This document shows positions 4,906 to 6,111 of a stretch of DNA of 6,111 nt, in pieces; positions within the stretch are counted from its first letter, which is position 1, and each line of letters begins with the position of its first letter. The stretch is from JABEVB01 sp049965775. GTDB lineage: Bacteria > Planctomycetota > Phycisphaerae > WQYP01. Where the stretch lies: contig JBMFVX010000155.1 of assembly GCA_049965775.1 (NCBI GenBank), positions 1 to 6,111 of the forward strand. Reading direction: 5' to 3'. The notes under the pieces were generated by a model, which was given only the letters and a program-made list of their open reading frames with translations, made no database searches and had not been told where the DNA came from. The position numbers and the translations under genes are program-made.

Positions 4906-5289
4906 ATGGCGGGTGTTCCGCTTTCAGGTTTTTCGGCAAGTGTGGCACTGCCTTCGGGCGTGACAGCGCAGATTTATGATTGCCGCCTGGTGGAAGAGTT
5001 TCGCGAGCAGAATGCCGAAGCGTTCAGCGATGAGGGCTTTGGCAGCGGCACGCTTACCGGCCAGCGGCTGCATGGGGCGGTGGTGGGCTGGCTTACGCAA
5101 AATGACCCCGGCATAGGTGCCATGCACTCGCAGGTGCCTATAACATTCACCGCCGCCGATGGCTGCGTTATTACTGGTTATTTTAACATCACACGCCTGC
5201 AGGTGCGGCTGAAGGTGGGCGAGGTAAGCATTTTCACCGCTCTGGTGGCTTCAGTCGGCGCGTACAGCAAAGTTTGGCTGCTGTCGTAA
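4906..5289 (+). CDS. Small beta-rich protein of unknown function, possibly phage tail/virion-like
   Basis: The protein has 127 residues if translated from the ATG at 4906; the frame is open for 30 more residues to an ATG at 4816, but that stretch (RRSSIRSLRVGCGPIYTG) looks like translated spacer. A G-rich CTACGGGGG about 7 bases before 4906 is only a weak ribosome site. The sequence starts MAGVPLSGFSASVALPSGVTAQIYD, then LVEEFREQNAEAF (28-40), GSGTLTGQRLHGAVVGWLTQND (46-67), VPITFTAADGCVITGYFNITRLQVRLKVGEVSIFTALVASVG (77-118). Alternating polar and hydrophobic residues indicate mostly beta strands; there is no signal peptide or membrane segment. The pattern of a small domain with a short helix and long strands is reminiscent of phage tail-tube and virion structural proteins, but I do not recognise a named family. 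A second small gene follows after 25 bases and is probably co-transcribed. The preceding spacer (4797-4905) contains no gene. Confidence 0.65.
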   Translation: MAGVPLSGFSASVALPSGVTAQIYDCRLVEEFREQNAEAFSDEGFGSGTLTGQRLHGAVVGWLTQNDPGIGAMHSQVPITFTAADGCVITGYFNITRLQVRLKVGEVSIFTALVASVGAYSKVWLLS

Positions 5290-5314
5290 GTTCATACTCC
5301 TTGGACAACAACAC

Positions 5315-5635
5315 ATGCCGGAACATGAAAGATCGCAGCAGGCACTGCCGGTGCGTTTATTTAAGCATAACCGGCATGAAACAGCTCGAGGCGCAGCGCA
5401 CTTACACTCCCTGCTGCAGCAACAGCTTGAGGCCGCGTTTAACGAGAGTCAGCCGGGCGATGCGGTCGTAAGCGACCCACTGGCGCTTGTTGGCGTAGGC
5501 GACGCGAGCGTGGTTGTTGGCTGCCGCCATCATGCCACCGAGCAAACGATGCGGCTGCTTGCGGCTTTGGCGGGCATAGAGCGCCTGCTGGCCGAGACCC
5601 GCGGCGGCCGCAACCCATTTCGCTTTGTCGGTTGA
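5315..5635 (+). CDS. Hypothetical protein, 106 residues
   Basis: I do not recognise the family. The frame is complete and lies 25 bases after the previous stop, suggesting co-transcription. The ATG at 5315 is preceded only by TTGGA at 5301-5305, a weak ribosome site. The protein has a charged N-terminus (MPEHERSQQALPVRLFKHNRHET), a probable helix at about 25-43 (RGAAHLHSLLQQQLEAAFN), a hydrophobic strand-like core (DAVVSDPLALVGVGDASVVVGC, 49-70), a second helix at 74-95 (ATEQTMRLLAALAGIERLLAET), and ends GGRNPFRFVG. No signal peptide is seen. Codon choice, rich in G and C at third positions, resembles the neighbouring genes and supports coding. Pairing with the small beta-rich protein upstream is the only functional hint. 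Confidence 0.6.
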   Translation: MPEHERSQQALPVRLFKHNRHETARGAAHLHSLLQQQLEAAFNESQPGDAVVSDPLALVGVGDASVVVGCRHHATEQTMRLLAALAGIERLLAETRGGRNPFRFVG

Positions 5636-5781
5636 CGAGAATTATTTCAGCATACTTTGTACCCCGGCTGTAACCACTGCCCCGCCACTGCGTGTACATG
5701 AGCATGGGGAGCGAAGCTTTTTTTCGTTGCCGCGCGGCGGGTTTGGCGGCATGTGCATCTGGCGGGTTTGGGCGGCGGTTT

Positions 5782-6072
5782 ATGATGCGGCGCAGCACTT
5801 TTTGGGCGGGCATGGTGATTGTGGGGTTGGTGCTCCCGGCGCTTGCTGCATCACCGGTAACGGTGCGGACTATAGGGCATGCGAACCATGGTTTGCCGCT
5901 GGGGCCGTATCGCGTTTTGATCGCGGCTCCGCTGCCCATTGCCGACCGCTTTACGCACAAACCACTGACGTTTCGTGCATACTACCCATCAGAACCGGGC
6001 CGGTTTCCGGTGATTATCTTTTCGCATGGCTTGGGCGGAAGCCGCCGGGCGTTTAGCCCGGATATTTCATAG
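5782..6072 (+). pseudogene. Exported alpha/beta hydrolase, truncated N-terminal fragment
   Basis: The translation from the ATG at 5782 (or the adjacent one at 5785) is 96 residues. It starts with a signal peptide (MMRRSTFWAGMVIVGLVLPALAA, probable cleavage before SPVTV) and continues with the early part of a chlorophyllase or dienelactone-hydrolase-like alpha/beta hydrolase: FRAYYPSEPGRFPVIIFSHGLGGSRRAF, including the strand and oxyanion-hole turn HGLGGS. In the family, 200 or more residues follow, carrying the nucleophile elbow (GxSxG), Asp and His. Here the frame stops at TAG (6070-6072) eight residues after HGLGGS. None of the three frames downstream to 6111 recovers an expected continuation such as YWA-x-HGYVV. 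A frameshift alone therefore does not explain it; a junction, rearrangement or insertion near 6055-6060 fits better. The fragment cannot be catalytic as read. The frame is open upstream to 5692 but lacks family or signal features there. Confidence 0.7.
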
Positions 6073-6111
6073 GTATTGTGATCTTGGGCCTTGCGCGCAG
6101 GCCTTGCACCC

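Noticed and set aside
5710..5729. Intrinsic terminator at a run of seven T (5718-5724)
   Set aside because: The preceding stem AGC-GAA-GCT has only three base pairs, and an alternative pairing consumes the T run.
5625..6056. Plus-strand frame of 143 codons overlapping the hydrolase fragment
   Set aside because: It is a shifted frame of the region with the signal peptide and HGLGGS motif and has no recognisable feature of its own.

Overview
The window is GC-rich bacterial DNA with two exported-protein genes and one 10-base assembly gap (N at 3044-3053). Cleavable signal peptides and the mix of families (DUF4139, a UPF0173 metallo-beta-lactamase-fold hydrolase, a RelE/XRE toxin-antitoxin pair, an HD-GYP-like protein) fit a Gram-negative-type environmental bacterium. 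Planctomycetota would be a reasonable guess, but nothing here proves a phylum. There are no rRNA or tRNA genes and no CRISPR array.

Left part (1-2709): a minus-strand gene for a degenerate HD-GYP-type protein runs off the left edge. It is divergent from a complete plus-strand gene for an exported DUF4139 protein. The 372-base spacer between them has no gene. It holds a perfect 15-base dyad, a second 13-base dyad overlapping a TATAAT, and a hairpin-rich stretch just before the DUF4139 gene.

Middle (2710-3900): two convergent genes, DUF4139 (+) and the UPF0173-type hydrolase (-), are separated by an AT-rich palindrome and a foldback mobile element. The element has terminal inverted repeats of about 35 bases flanked by TA, nested internal inverted repeats and strong hairpins, and the assembly gap lies inside it. 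It inserted exactly at the TA of the hydrolase's TAG stop codon, and the stop reads TAG both before and after insertion.

Right part (3901-6111): a two-gene type II toxin-antitoxin operon (RelE/ParE-like toxin, then XRE-family antitoxin) ends in an 8-bp hairpin. Two closely spaced genes of unknown function follow. The first is a small, probably beta-rich protein that might be related to phage tail or virion structural proteins. The last gene is the N-terminal part of an exported alpha/beta hydrolase, which stops right after the HGLGGS oxyanion-hole region and looks truncated.

The genes do not form one pathway. The layout is a patchwork of single genes, a toxin-antitoxin cassette, a small mobile element and a broken gene, as in an accessory or rearranged region. 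The most unusual item is the foldback TA-flanked element, which I could not assign to a known family.
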